The notes: generated by a model from the letters alone, not told the origin. 64,000 nt of DNA from Vibrio chagasii (GCF_002954585.1 NZ_MSCI01000002.1:1962089-2026088), one strand, 5' to 3'; shown: positions 8,027 to 17,479, counted from the first letter of the stretch. Numbers and translations are program-made.

Positions 8027-8620
8027 ATGAGTACCATTTTAATTGCGATCATTGCGTTAGCTGTTTTAGCCGCTGTTTTTGGCGCTATTTTGGGCTTCGC
8101 CTCTATTCGCTTCAAAGTAGAAGCCGATCCTATCGTCGATCAAATCGATACCATTTTACCGCAAACTCAATGTGGCCAGTGTGGCTATCCAGGTTGTCGC
8201 CCATACGCAGAGGCGATTGCTAACGGAGACAAGATCAATAAATGTCCTCCTGGGGGCCAAGCAACCATTGAGAAGCTAGCAGACTTAATGGGCGTAGAAG
8301 TCGAAGACTCCGCTCACGACTTAGATAACAAAGTAAAAACTGTTGCCTTCATTCATGAAGATATGTGTATCGGCTGTACTAAATGTATCCAAGCCTGCCC
8401 TGTCGACGCCATAGTTGGTGGTACTAAGGCACTACACACAGTAATTAAAGATGAATGTACTGGTTGTGATCTTTGCGTCGCGCCGTGCCCTACTGACTGT
8501 ATTGAAATGATTCCAGTGGCAACAACGACTGAAAATTGGAAATGGCAGATGAACATCATTCCTGTTACGGATATCACTAACCAAGCAACTGATGCGACCG
8601 CGTCAGAGCCTAAGGCATAG
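8027..8620 (+). CDS. rsxB: RsxB/RnfB, iron-sulfur subunit of the Rsx complex
   Basis: 197 residues. An N-terminal membrane anchor (about 2-26) is followed by a four-cysteine cluster (CGQCGYPGC and the later KCPPGG, residues about 49-76) and two ferredoxin-type 4Fe-4S motifs, CIGCTKCIQACP (about 117-128) and CTGCDLCVAPCP (about 147-158). It passes electrons within the Rsx complex. It follows rsxA by two bases, and rsxC starts seven bases after its stop. Confidence 0.96.
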   Translation: MSTILIAIIALAVLAAVFGAILGFASIRFKVEADPIVDQIDTILPQTQCGQCGYPGCRPYAEAIANGDKINKCPPGGQATIEKLADLMGVEVEDSAHDLDNKVKTVAFIHEDMCIGCTKCIQACPVDAIVGGTKALHTVIKDECTGCDLCVAPCPTDCIEMIPVATTTENWKWQMNIIPVTDITNQATDATASEPKA

Positions 8621-8627
8621 GGTTAGT

Positions 8628-11312
8628 ATGATCTCTTTAATTGAACAAATTCGCACGGGCTCTATTTGGACCTTCCCAGGCGGCGTGCATCCTGCTGAAA
8701 ACAAGAAACAGTCCAATACCACTGATATCGTTCATGCAAGGCTTCCAGAAGAAATCGTCCTTCCGGTCAAACAGCACATCGGTAAGCCTGGTAACTTATT
8801 GGTTGCCGCCGGTGACACCGTACTGAAAGGCCAACAACTAACGGCTCTAGATACTGGTTTTACATTGCCGGTACATGCACCTACATCAGGTTTGATTACT
8901 GCTATCGAACCAAGAACTACCGCTCACCCTTCAGGCTTGAGTGAACTCAGTGTGGTCATTAAACCTGATGGCTTAGACGCTTGGATTGAAAGAAATCCCG
9001 TTGAAGACTTTTCAACGAAAACTTCAGACGAGCTGCTTGATGTGATCCGCCAAGCCGGTATTTCAGGTATGGGTGGTGCGGGATTCCCTACTGCGAAAAA
9101 GCTCCAGTCAGGCCTAGGTCGTACTGATATTCTGATCGTCAATGCTGCTGAGTGTGAACCTTACATCACATCAGATGACAAGTTGCTTCAAGAGCATGCC
9201 GAAGAAGTGTTAAAAGGCATTGAGATAGTTGAACACATCCTCCAACCAAAACTGACCGTTATCGGCATTGAAGACAACAAGCCTGCGGCAATCAAAGCAC
9301 TTGAGGTTGCCGCGAAAGACAAAGACATCGTCATTCGCGTGATCCCAACTAAATACCCTTCTGGTGGTGAGAAACAGCTCATCAAGATCCTCACCAATAA
9401 AGAGGTACCTGCTGGCGGCATCCCTGCTGACATTGGTGTACTAGTTCAGAACGTTGGCTCTCTCTACTCAATTAAGAGAGCAGTAATCGACGGTGAACCC
9501 GTAGTTAACCGCGTCGTGACTTTAACCGGTAAGACTTTTAAGCAACCTCGCAACGTTTGGGCACTATTAGGTACACCTGTACACGAACTGCTTGACGAGT
9601 TCGGCTATAAAGCCGATAAAAAGCTGCCGCGTTTGATTTTGGGTGGCCCGATGATGGGCTTTACCTTGCCACATGCCAATGTGCCGATCACTAAAACATC
9701 GAACTGTATTTTAGCGCCAACACGTCGTGAGATTGCACCAAGCACTTACGAGATGGAGTGCATTCGATGCAGTGCTTGTGCCGAAGCTTGTCCTGCCTCT
9801 CTACTGCCTCAACAGCTGCAATGGCACGCGAAAGCCAATGAGCTAGACAAGTGTGAAGAGTTAAATATTAAAGACTGTATTGAATGCGGTGCTTGTGCAT
9901 TTGTTTGCCCAAGTGAAATCCCTCTTGTTCAATACTATCGCCAAGCAAAAGCTGAAATCAAAACTCGTAAAGATGAAGCCGCTGCTGCAGAGCGCGCCAA
10001 GATTCGCTTTGAAGAGAAGAACGCTCGTATGGAGCGTGATAAAGCAGAGCGTGAAAACCGCTTTAAGAAAGCTGCAGATAACCGCCGTAAAGATATGAAA
10101 ACATCTGGCGGTGATGATGCTATTGCTGCTGCTATTGCTCGTGTTAAAGCGCAAAAAGCTGCTGCGGAGCAGGCTCCAAATGAAGAGCCAGCAGTAAAAC
10201 CTGCGGTTGCTGCCGCTATTGCAAAGGCAAAAGCGAAACAAGCTGCAGCTCTGAAGGAAAACGGCGCTGAACCTGACAACTCTGAAATGTCGAAACTGCG
10301 CGAAGAGCGTAAACGACAAGCTAGAGAGCGCAAAGCTCAACAAGCTTCTGCAGAAACTCAAGCCGACAACTCTGGTGAGGGCAAGAAAGACGCAGTTGCT
10401 GCCGCTATTGCTCGCGCCAAAGCGAAGAAAGCACAACAAGCTGAATCTGCTTCTGAAGCTTCAACTGAAAGCTCTGGTGACGCTAAGAAAGATGCTGTTG
10501 CTGCCGCTATCGCTCGTGCTAAAGCGAAAAAAGCTCAACAAGCTGAATCTGCTGCTGAAGTTCCTGCTAAAAGCTCTGGCGACGCTAAGAAAGATGCCGT
10601 TGCTGCCGCAATAGCTCGAGCTAAAGCCAAGAAGGCTCAACAAGCAGAATCGGCTTCTGAAGCTCCTGCTGAAAGCTCTGGTGACGCTAAGAAAGATGCT
10701 GTTGCTGCCGTAATAGCTCGCGCTAAAGCGAAGAAAGCTCAACAAGCGGAAGCTGCTTCTGAAGCTCCGGCTGAAAGCTCTGGTGACGCTAAGAAAGACG
10801 CAGTAGCGGCCGCAATAGCTCGCGCTAAAGCGAAGAAAGGACAGCAAGCGCAACAGGCTAAGACAGAAGAAACGCCGGAACCCGCAATTGAAGTTGAAAT
10901 TGAAACTCAACAAGAGTCAATCGATCCAAAAAAAGCAGCTGTAGCTGCCGCTATTGCGCGCGCTAAGGCGAAGAAAGCCCAGCAAGCGACACCAGCTGAG
11001 ACAGTTGAAACTCCTGAGCCAGTACTCGAAGTAGTAGCTGAAACTCAACCAGAAGCTATCGATGATAAGAAAGCCGCTGTAGCTGCCGCTATTGCTCGCG
11101 CTAAGGCTAAGAAAGCACAGCAAGCTAAACAGGTTGAAGCACAAAAAATCGCTCCTGAACCTGTAATCGAAAAAGAGACTGAAGTGGTAGCTGAGGCTCA
11201 ACCACAGCCAGTCGATCCAAAGAAAGCAGCCGTTGCTGCCGCTATTGCTCGTGCTAAAGCAAGAAAAGCACAGCAAGAGCTAGATAAAAAGAACAATGAG
11301 GAGAAAGAGTAG
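8628..11312 (+). CDS. rsxC: RsxC/RnfC, with a long Ala/Lys repeat tail
   Basis: 894 residues from ATG 8628, preceded by AGGG; an upstream in-frame start would overlap rsxB. RsxC is the NADH/FMN-binding peripheral subunit. Residues about 1-450 are the conserved core, including GMGGAGFPTAKK and ESGD-type flavin/NADH regions, then two 4Fe-4S motifs, CIRCSACAEACP and CIECGACAFVCP. The tail from about residue 450 is a charged coiled coil, followed by about ten copies of a VAAAIARAKAKKAQQA-like helical unit joined by acidic linkers. RsxC proteins of gammaproteobacteria often carry such a tail, but its length here is near the upper end. Near-identical DNA in the middle copies suggests recent expansion or contraction. 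The stop overlaps rsxD by one base. Confidence 0.96.
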   Translation: MISLIEQIRTGSIWTFPGGVHPAENKKQSNTTDIVHARLPEEIVLPVKQHIGKPGNLLVAAGDTVLKGQQLTALDTGFTLPVHAPTSGLITAIEPRTTAHPSGLSELSVVIKPDGLDAWIERNPVEDFSTKTSDELLDVIRQAGISGMGGAGFPTAKKLQSGLGRTDILIVNAAECEPYITSDDKLLQEHAEEVLKGIEIVEHILQPKLTVIGIEDNKPAAIKALEVAAKDKDIVIRVIPTKYPSGGEKQLIKILTNKEVPAGGIPADIGVLVQNVGSLYSIKRAVIDGEPVVNRVVTLTGKTFKQPRNVWALLGTPVHELLDEFGYKADKKLPRLILGGPMMGFTLPHANVPITKTSNCILAPTRREIAPSTYEMECIRCSACAEACPASLLPQQLQWHAKANELDKCEELNIKDCIECGACAFVCPSEIPLVQYYRQAKAEIKTRKDEAAAAERAKIRFEEKNARMERDKAERENRFKKAADNRRKDMKTSGGDDAIAAAIARVKAQKAAAEQAPNEEPAVKPAVAAAIAKAKAKQAAALKENGAEPDNSEMSKLREERKRQARERKAQQASAETQADNSGEGKKDAVAAAIARAKAKKAQQAESASEASTESSGDAKKDAVAAAIARAKAKKAQQAESAAEVPAKSSGDAKKDAVAAAIARAKAKKAQQAESASEAPAESSGDAKKDAVAAVIARAKAKKAQQAEAASEAPAESSGDAKKDAVAAAIARAKAKKGQQAQQAKTEETPEPAIEVEIETQQESIDPKKAAVAAAIARAKAKKAQQATPAETVETPEPVLEVVAETQPEAIDDKKAAVAAAIARAKAKKAQQAKQVEAQKIAPEPVIEKETEVVAEAQPQPVDPKKAAVAAAIARAKARKAQQELDKKNNEEKE
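10120..11280 (+). repeat. In-frame repeat array encoding the RsxC tail
   Basis: About ten units encoding VAAAIARAKAKKAQQ-like blocks. The units between about 10381 and 10850 are spaced about 105 bp apart and are very similar at DNA level. The last three have longer, diverged acidic linkers. Confidence 0.85.
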
Positions 11313-12358
11313 TGGCCTTCTTTATTGCCAGCTCACCGCACGCGCACAGTCGTAGAAGCACGCCAGATCTCATGAAATGGGTAGCTATTTGTGCATTGCC
11401 AGGTCTACTAGCTCAAACCTACTTCTTTGGATGGGGTACCCTCATCCAGTTAGTATTTGCTATTGCACTTGCTGTTGTCTTTGAAGCAGCCGTAATGCTG
11501 TTAAGAAAACGTCCGCCAGTGATGGCGCTGCGTGATTACAGTGCTGTTGTAACCGCTTGGCTACTGAGCGTCGCCATTCCTCCACACTCTCCGTGGTGGA
11601 TCCTCGTCATTGGTATGTTCTTCGCTATTATTATCGCGAAACACTTGTACGGCGGCCTAGGACAGAACCCATTTAACCCTGCGATGGTTGCTTACGTTGT
11701 TTTGCTGATTTCGTTCCCAGTTCAAATGACGAGTTGGAATGCACCCGCGAGCCTGACCGCAGAAGCAACAAGCTTTATTGACTCATTCTTGATGATATTC
11801 ACGGGCTTCAATAACGAAGGTTTGTCTCTGCAACAAGCACGCCTTGGTATTGATGGCACGACAATGGCGACGCCACTTGATGCATTCAAAACGGCATTAA
11901 CGGCAGGTAATACGGCTTCAGAAGCACTATCTCAACCGCAATTCAGCTGGTTAGCTGGCGTAGGCTGGGAGTGGGTAAACCTTGCTTACTTAATAGGCGG
12001 TTTAGTGCTGATTAAGCAACGTGTTATTCAATGGTATATCCCAGTGGCTTTCATCGGCAGTCTGACTCTGTTTAGCTTAGTATTCTTAGTGCTTACTCCT
12101 GGTGAAACCGCTTCTCCAACCATTCACCTTCTGTCTGGCGCAACTATGCTTGGCGCATTCTTTATTGCAACCGACCCAGTTTCGGCTTCGACGACAGTTA
12201 AAGGTCGCTTGGTGTTTGGTGCGCTAATTGGTGCGTTAGTGTTTATTATCCGCAGTTGGGGTGGCTTCCCTGATGGCGTTGCGTTTGCTGTATTGTTAGC
12301 CAACATGTGTGTTCCACTAATTGACTACTACACCAAGCCTCGTACATACGGCCACTAA
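11312..12358 (+). CDS. rsxD: RsxD/RnfD, membrane flavoprotein subunit
   Basis: 348 residues, GTG start overlapping the rsxC stop by one base. Around eight or more hydrophobic helices are visible. The FMN is attached covalently to the Thr of the SGAT motif (SGATMLGAFFIATDP, near residues 274-288). GGLGQNPFNPAMVAY is the family signature near residue 114. It forms part of the ion-conducting path of the complex. Confidence 0.96.
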   Translation: MAFFIASSPHAHSRRSTPDLMKWVAICALPGLLAQTYFFGWGTLIQLVFAIALAVVFEAAVMLLRKRPPVMALRDYSAVVTAWLLSVAIPPHSPWWILVIGMFFAIIIAKHLYGGLGQNPFNPAMVAYVVLLISFPVQMTSWNAPASLTAEATSFIDSFLMIFTGFNNEGLSLQQARLGIDGTTMATPLDAFKTALTAGNTASEALSQPQFSWLAGVGWEWVNLAYLIGGLVLIKQRVIQWYIPVAFIGSLTLFSLVFLVLTPGETASPTIHLLSGATMLGAFFIATDPVSASTTVKGRLVFGALIGALVFIIRSWGGFPDGVAFAVLLANMCVPLIDYYTKPRTYGH

Positions 12359-12371
12359 AGGAGCGGATATC

Positions 12372-13001
12372 ATGCTAAATGCTATTAAGAAAAACGGCCT
12401 TGTGCTCGCGATTTTTGCCTGTGCATCGACAGGTTTAGTGGCGGTAACCCACTACCTAACAAAAGATCAGATCAAACAGCAAGAACAAGCCCAGCTGTTA
12501 TCTGTACTGAACCAAGTGATCCCACACGATCTTCACGACAACGAACTGTTTTCGTCTTGTACATTGGTTCAGGCTGAAGAACTTGGTACAGAGAAAGCAA
12601 TGCCCGCTTACATCGCCAAAATCAATGGTGAGCCAAGCGCGATTGCTATCGAGGCAATTGCACCAGACGGTTATAACGGTGCGATTAAGGTGATCGTCGG
12701 CATGAAAATCGACGGTACCATTTTAGGTACTCGTGTACTTTCTCATCAAGAAACTCCAGGCTTGGGTGATAAGATTGATCTACGTGTGAGTGATTGGATT
12801 CTTTCTTTTGCCGGTAAACAAGTAACGGACTCTAATCTTGACCGTTGGAAGGTTCGTAAAGACGGTGGTGACTTCGACCAATTTACTGGCGCGACCATTA
12901 CCCCAAGAGCGGTAGTGAAATCTGTCAAACAAGCGGTTCAATACGTTAACCAAAACAACCAAGCATTGCTTTCTCAACCTCTAAATTGTGGTGGTGAATA
13001 A
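12372..13001 (+). CDS. rsxG: RsxG/RnfG, periplasmic FMN-binding subunit
   Basis: 209 residues from ATG 12372, with AAGGAG 11 bases upstream; a longer in-frame start inside rsxD is rejected. One N-terminal membrane helix (about 9-28) anchors a periplasmic FMN domain. FMN attaches to the Thr in TGATIT (FDQFTGATITPRAV, near residues 172-185). Its stop overlaps the rsxE start in ATAATG. Confidence 0.96.
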   Translation: MLNAIKKNGLVLAIFACASTGLVAVTHYLTKDQIKQQEQAQLLSVLNQVIPHDLHDNELFSSCTLVQAEELGTEKAMPAYIAKINGEPSAIAIEAIAPDGYNGAIKVIVGMKIDGTILGTRVLSHQETPGLGDKIDLRVSDWILSFAGKQVTDSNLDRWKVRKDGGDFDQFTGATITPRAVVKSVKQAVQYVNQNNQALLSQPLNCGGE

Positions 13002-13693
13002 TGAGTGATCATAAAACATTAATCAAAAATGGCATGTGGGCCAACAACCCTGCCCTAGTACAACTGCTTGGGTTATGTCCGCTATTGGCTGTATCTTCAA
13101 CGGTAACCAACGCACTTGGGCTCGGTATTGCGACTCTACTTGTATTAGTCGGTTCGAATGTTGCTGTTTCTCTGGTTCGTAACCACGTGCCAAAAGAGGT
13201 ACGTATTCCGGTGTTCGTGATGATCATTGCATCACTGGTAACGTGTGTTCAGCTACTGATGAATGCTTACGCTTATGGTCTGTACCTGTCTCTCGGTATC
13301 TTCATCCCGCTGATCGTAACCAACTGTATCATCATTGGTCGGGCAGAAGCCTTCGCTTCTAAAAATGAAATATTACCTGCCGCTCAAGATGGCTTCTGGA
13401 TGGGGCTTGGTATGACATCAGTATTGGTGGTACTGGGCGCAATGCGTGAAATCATTGGTAATGGCACCCTATTTGATGGCGCAGATCTGCTACTCGGAGA
13501 TTGGGCATCAGCCTTAAGAATCGAAATTTTCCAATTTGATAACAGCTTCTTGCTGGCTCTACTTCCACCAGGTGCCTTTATTGGTGTTGGTTTCTTGATT
13601 GCATTGAAAAATATCATCGATCATCAAGCAAAATCGAAACAACCAAAACCAGAAAAACCTGTTATTGAGCGTGCCCGCGTGACCAACGCTTAA
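13001..13693 (+). CDS. rsxE: RsxE/RnfE, membrane subunit
   Basis: 230 residues with six predicted helices, paralogous to RsxA: LVQLLGLCPLLAVSSTVTNA near the N-terminus corresponds to the CPFMGVSKKLE region of RsxA. The C-terminal tail is basic and cytoplasmic. It is the last gene of rsxABCDGE; nth follows after about 170 bp, as in E. coli. Confidence 0.95.
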   Translation: MSDHKTLIKNGMWANNPALVQLLGLCPLLAVSSTVTNALGLGIATLLVLVGSNVAVSLVRNHVPKEVRIPVFVMIIASLVTCVQLLMNAYAYGLYLSLGIFIPLIVTNCIIIGRAEAFASKNEILPAAQDGFWMGLGMTSVLVVLGAMREIIGNGTLFDGADLLLGDWASALRIEIFQFDNSFLLALLPPGAFIGVGFLIALKNIIDHQAKSKQPKPEKPVIERARVTNA

Positions 13694-13862
13694 CGACAAA
13701 AATCTGCTGAGTTGCTCAACCGCTCGGCAGAAAACAGATATAACAAATACACATAACAATGACGCTCATAAGAGCGCGTAACCGATGATACGGCCTGAGT
13801 TTTCGAGTTTATTGAATACCAACTCCAGAGCTCTGCCCTAACTATTTGAAAGTAATGTCGCT

Positions 13863-14498
13863 ATGAACAATGTAAAACGAGTACAAATACTTGAGCGTTT
13901 GAGGGAAAACAACCCAAAGCCAGAGACTGAACTAAATTGGAGTAGCCCTTTCGAACTTCTTATTGCGGTACTTTTGTCTGCACAGGCAACCGACGTCAGT
14001 GTGAACAAGGCGACGGATAAGCTTTACCCTGTTGCTAATACTCCACAAGCGATTTTTGACCTAGGTGTCGATGGTCTGAAAGAGTACATCAAGACTATCG
14101 GTCTGTTTAATTCGAAAGCTGAAAACACCATTAAGACATGCCGTATGCTGCTTGATCTTCACAATGGTGAAGTACCAGAAGATCGCGCTGCACTGGAAGC
14201 CCTGCCTGGTGTTGGCCGTAAAACTGCCAACGTAGTATTGAACACCGCTTTCGGCTGGCCAACTATTGCCGTTGATACTCACATCTACCGTGTATCGAAT
14301 CGCACTAAGTTCGCCATGGGTAAGACAGTCGATGATGTCGAAGCCAAGCTACTTAAAGTGGTTCCAAAAGAGTTCAAACTGGATGTCCACCACTGGCTTA
14401 TTCTTCATGGTCGCTACACTTGTGTCGCGCGTAAACCTCGCTGTGGCAGCTGTATTATTGAAGATCTGTGTGAGTTCAAAGAGAAAACCGACGTCTAA
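13863..14498 (+). CDS. nth: Endonuclease III, DNA glycosylase/AP lyase
   Basis: 211 residues, standard length. It removes oxidised pyrimidines and cleaves AP sites in base excision repair. The helix-hairpin-helix LPGVGRKTANVV carries the catalytic Lys (about residue 120), and the Asp of AVDTHIYR (about 138) is the second catalytic residue. The C-terminal 4Fe-4S cluster has the expected C-x6-C-x2-C-x5-C spacing. Position downstream of rsxE is the conserved gammaproteobacterial arrangement. Confidence 0.97.
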   Translation: MNNVKRVQILERLRENNPKPETELNWSSPFELLIAVLLSAQATDVSVNKATDKLYPVANTPQAIFDLGVDGLKEYIKTIGLFNSKAENTIKTCRMLLDLHNGEVPEDRAALEALPGVGRKTANVVLNTAFGWPTIAVDTHIYRVSNRTKFAMGKTVDDVEAKLLKVVPKEFKLDVHHWLILHGRYTCVARKPRCGSCIIEDLCEFKEKTDV

Positions 14499-14606
14499 GT
14501 TCATAAACCAGCACCACAAGCCTATTGGCTAAACAGTGTCGCCATTGTCTGGCGGCAGAAAACAGAATTACAAAAACGTAAACATAGTTAAAGCTAGGAG
14601 CAAATC

Positions 14607-15023
14607 ATGTCAAACGGTCGTATTTTACACACCATGCTACGCGTAGGTGATCTAGATAAGTCTATCGAGTTCTACACAAACGTAATGGGCATGCAGCTAT
14701 TACGTAAGAACGAAAACAAAGAGTACGAATACACGCTAGCTTTCGTTGGCTTTGGTGACGAGTCGCAAGGTGCAGTGATTGAGCTAACATACAACTGGGG
14801 TACGACTGAATACGACCTTGGTTCTGCTTTCGGCCACGTAGCTATCGGTGTTGATGATATCTACACAACGTGTGACGCAATTAAAGCAGCAGGCGGTAAC
14901 GTGACTCGTGAGCCAGGTCCAGTAAAAGGCGGCTCTACACACATCGCATTCGTTAAAGATCCTGACGGCTACATGATTGAGCTGATTCAAAACAAACAAG
15001 CAAGCGCTGGTCTGGAAGGTTAA
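14607..15023 (+). CDS. gloA: Lactoylglutathione lyase (glyoxalase I)
   Basis: 138 residues, single-domain bacterial type. It converts the hemithioacetal of methylglyoxal and glutathione to S-lactoylglutathione. The metal ligands expected in the Ni-dependent enzymes are visible: His8, Glu59, His77 and the Glu of GYMIEL near residue 125. AGGAG lies 7 bases before the start. A terminator follows at 15075-15104. Confidence 0.96.
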   Translation: MSNGRILHTMLRVGDLDKSIEFYTNVMGMQLLRKNENKEYEYTLAFVGFGDESQGAVIELTYNWGTTEYDLGSAFGHVAIGVDDIYTTCDAIKAAGGNVTREPGPVKGGSTHIAFVKDPDGYMIELIQNKQASAGLEG

Positions 15024-15074
15024 TTCCGAAGTACCGTTGCGAGATTAGGCTAGAACACCTGATGAAATGAATAG

Positions 15075-15104
15075 AGAAGCGAGCATTATGCTCGCTTCTT
15101 TTTT
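15075..15104 (+). terminator. Terminator of gloA
   Basis: GAAGCGAGC-ATTAT-GCTCGCTTC stem and a T-run. Confidence 0.85.
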
Positions 15105-15170
15105 ATCACTCCACCCACAGTCGATATTCTTTACCAATAATTATTAACAATCTCACTGATGAAACTTTAC

Positions 15171-15199
15171 TTGATAATGATTATCATTTAAATTATATC
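15171..15199 (+). promoter_or_regulatory. Promoter with embedded Fur box
   Basis: GATAATGATTATCATTT (15173-15189) is a near-perfect Fur box (consensus GATAATGATAATCATTATC). It fills the spacer of a sigma-70-like promoter, TTGATA (15171-15176), 17 bases, TATATC (15194-15199), 26 bp upstream of the next gene. Iron-dependent repression is inferred. Confidence 0.75.
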
Positions 15200-15224
15200 C
15201 CCTATTGATTAGTGAGGTAATACA

Positions 15225-15659
15225 ATGATTAGCGAATGGGAAAAACACACGTTACTCGCCGATACGGCATTGCAGCTAGACGATCCTGTACGAAGTATTC
15301 TTCATTATCAGCAGGCACTGAACCTAAGTGAGGAGATCACTGAGCGTACAGATATAGAGGCCGATGAGCGATTACTGATCTCGGTGATATCTTGTCATAA
15401 CCTTGCGCAATTCTGGCGCTGGGCGGGTGATACCGAGTATGAACTTAAATATCTTCAACTAGCTTCAGAGAAAGTACTGACTCTGATCCCTCAGTGTCCT
15501 AATACACAATGCGCTAGCTTTATTGATTCTATTGGCTGTTGTAAAAAAGCCCTTATCGATTTCATGAAACGCCATCCAAACCCTAAAATTGCCTCTATGG
15601 TGGAAAAAATCGATACCGCGACTAACTGTGAAATGATCGCTCGCTTCCGCCTCAACTAA
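15225..15659 (+). CDS. DUF2753-type protein, TPR-like, Fur-boxed
   Basis: 144 residues, soluble, mostly helical. The N-terminal part (LLADTALQLDDPVRSILHYQ) resembles a TPR helix pair, followed by a second pair and conserved-looking cysteines (QCPNTQCASF, SIGCC). I assign it to the small Vibrio DUF2753-type family by memory of the sequence pattern; no function is known. GTGAGG is the likely ribosome binding site. The Fur box in the promoter suggests expression under iron limitation. It is a single-gene unit closed by a bidirectional terminator shared with motY. Confidence 0.6.
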   Translation: MISEWEKHTLLADTALQLDDPVRSILHYQQALNLSEEITERTDIEADERLLISVISCHNLAQFWRWAGDTEYELKYLQLASEKVLTLIPQCPNTQCASFIDSIGCCKKALIDFMKRHPNPKIASMVEKIDTATNCEMIARFRLN

Positions 15660-15711
15660 GCAAACCCGTCTATAGGCACATATCGAGTTGATTTAACTAA
15701 ATTTCAGATAC

Positions 15712-15740
15712 AAAAAGCCCGTCATAGTGACGGGCTTTTT
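15712..15740. terminator. Bidirectional terminator between the DUF2753-type gene and motY
   Basis: AAAAAGCCCGTCA-TAG-TGACGGGCTTTTT, A-run and T-run on both sides. Confidence 0.9.
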
Positions 15741-15764
15741 CATTTAAGGTCTATCGCTACCAGC

Positions 15765-16646
15765 TTAGACCAGTGTTCTACCGAGGGAGATCACCACACG
15801 TCGGTTCTTATCTTTACCAATTGGCGAACTATTATCAGCAATTGGGCGACGCTTGCCATAGCCTTGCACTTGAATGCGGTCTTCCGGCAAACCAAGAGAT
15901 TTAAAGTACTCTCTTAGAGACTCAGCTCTTCGTTCTGACAGGTTTTGGCTAATGCCTTTGCTGTCTGCCGAATCGGTATAGGTCGCAACTAAAACAAGGT
16001 CAATGTCTTGGTTGTAACGAACATACTCGGCGATCTGGCTAAGCCTTTTACGTGACGATTTGTTTAACTGATCGCTGTTACGGTCGTAATGCAAAATAGT
16101 AAATGAGATATCTTCGAAGCTGTACGGCAACAAGTTCGCAATACAATCACTGAACACATTGTATTTCTCTTGGAACAACACCGACGATAACGCCACTTCG
16201 ATACGCTGATCTCGACTCTGCCACTCTTGGTAGCTAAATGTTGGGTAGCGCCCTTTCTCTAACTCACTCAAGATACCCCAAGCCGTTTGTCCGCCGACGT
16301 ACCCATCAAATTGCTGGAAGAATTTGATGGTTGTCATGCGATCGGCACTCTCGCCTGGGCGCCAAGGTGGTGGCATAGAGATCAAGCTGACATTACGAGT
16401 CGCGCCCATCGGACGACGCATTTTCAATTCAAAATCTAAAATAATTTTTTTACTCGCTCGAGATGAGAACTCAGCGTCACCGAAATTAGGGATAGGATGT
16501 ACTAAGCGACATTCTAGTGGCGTGTTAGCCACCATTTCCCATGTCGACTGTTGAGGAGATGCTCCGTAACGCTTTTCTTGTGCCATCACTGATGACGACA
16601 TAAGGAGCGAAAATAGCATTGAACCTGTTATGAGTTGTTTCTTCAT
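15765..16646 (-). CDS. motY: MotY, T-ring protein of the sodium-driven polar flagellar motor
   Basis: 293 residues, equal to known Vibrio MotY. Signal peptide (about 1-22, ending SVMAQ), a MotY N-terminal domain that associates with the basal body, and a C-terminal OmpA-like peptidoglycan-binding domain (about 175-290) with TYTDSADSKGISQNLSERRA and GYGKRRPIADN. With MotX it forms the T ring that holds PomAB stators. It is divergent from rnt, the usual vibrio arrangement. Confidence 0.93.
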   Translation of the reverse strand: MKKQLITGSMLFSLLMSSSVMAQEKRYGASPQQSTWEMVANTPLECRLVHPIPNFGDAEFSSRASKKIILDFELKMRRPMGATRNVSLISMPPPWRPGESADRMTTIKFFQQFDGYVGGQTAWGILSELEKGRYPTFSYQEWQSRDQRIEVALSSVLFQEKYNVFSDCIANLLPYSFEDISFTILHYDRNSDQLNKSSRKRLSQIAEYVRYNQDIDLVLVATYTDSADSKGISQNLSERRAESLREYFKSLGLPEDRIQVQGYGKRRPIADNSSPIGKDKNRRVVISLGRTLV

Positions 16647-16834
16647 AAAGTGGAGTATCTCTTAAGCAATTCGTTTAACAATGCAGCCAATTGCCGCCTA
16701 TTTCTGTTGAGTTTAAATATGCAATTATCAAGCCGAAACGTGCTTGGTAATTTGTGATTTATTGCCCTTTCCTAGTTTTTATCACTGCTATTATCTGCAA
16801 TAATGCAGCCTTAATCACACTTATTTGGGCTAAC

Positions 16835-17479
16835 ATGATTGTAGAAAACGAAGCTCTGACCCTAAAAAAACGCTTCCGTGGCTATTTTCCAGTGGTCATC
16901 GACGTGGAAACCGCAGGGTTTAACGCAGAAACCGATGCATTATTAGAAATCTGTGCCATTACATTAAAAATGGATGAAAACGGAGATCTGCACCCAGCAT
17001 CAACGCTTCATTTTCACATTGAGCCTTTTGAAGGCGCAAATATAGAGCAGGCAGCATTAGACTTTAACGGAATTAAAGACCCATTTAGCCCATTACGTGG
17101 CGCAGTGTCTGAACAAGAAGCCCTTAAAGAAATCTACAAGCTAGTGAGAAAAGAACAAAAAGCTTCAGATTGCAGTCGTGCAATCATGGTCGCTCACAAT
17201 GCTACATTCGATTTAAACTTCGTCAATGCGGCAAGTGAGCGTTGTAAGCTTAAACGCGTCCCTTTCCATCCATTTGCTACTTTTGACACTGCAGCTCTTA
17301 GTGGTCTTGCCTACGGTCAAACCGTTTTGGCTAAAGCTTGCCGCACTGCAGGGATGGATTTTGACAACAAAGAAGCACACTCTGCTTTGTATGATACGCA
17401 AAAAACCGCTGAGTTATTTTGCGGCATAGTAAACAAATGGAAAGCCCTTGGTGGTTGGCCGCTTGTTGACGAAGAATAA
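16835..17479 (+). CDS. rnt: Ribonuclease T
   Basis: 214 residues from ATG 16835; a longer in-frame start would add a hydrophobic stretch foreign to the family. DEDD exonuclease that trims tRNA CCA ends and other RNA 3' ends. Exo I is VVIDVETAGFN (DxE), Exo II is MVAHNATFDLNF, Exo III is HSALYDTQKTA. The acidic catalytic set appears complete. Confidence 0.95.
   Translation: MIVENEALTLKKRFRGYFPVVIDVETAGFNAETDALLEICAITLKMDENGDLHPASTLHFHIEPFEGANIEQAALDFNGIKDPFSPLRGAVSEQEALKEIYKLVRKEQKASDCSRAIMVAHNATFDLNFVNAASERCKLKRVPFHPFATFDTAALSGLAYGQTVLAKACRTAGMDFDNKEAHSALYDTQKTAELFCGIVNKWKALGGWPLVDEE

Noticed and set aside
9861..11276. Long antisense and alternate-frame ORFs opposite rsxC
   Set aside because: They mirror the low-complexity Ala/Lys repeats of RsxC, are Ser/Phe/Arg-rich, and have no ribosome binding sites or family resemblance.
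12321..12371. Longer N-terminus of RsxG
   Set aside because: It would overlap rsxD, lacks a ribosome binding site and adds residues foreign to RsxG; ATG 12372 has AAGGAG.
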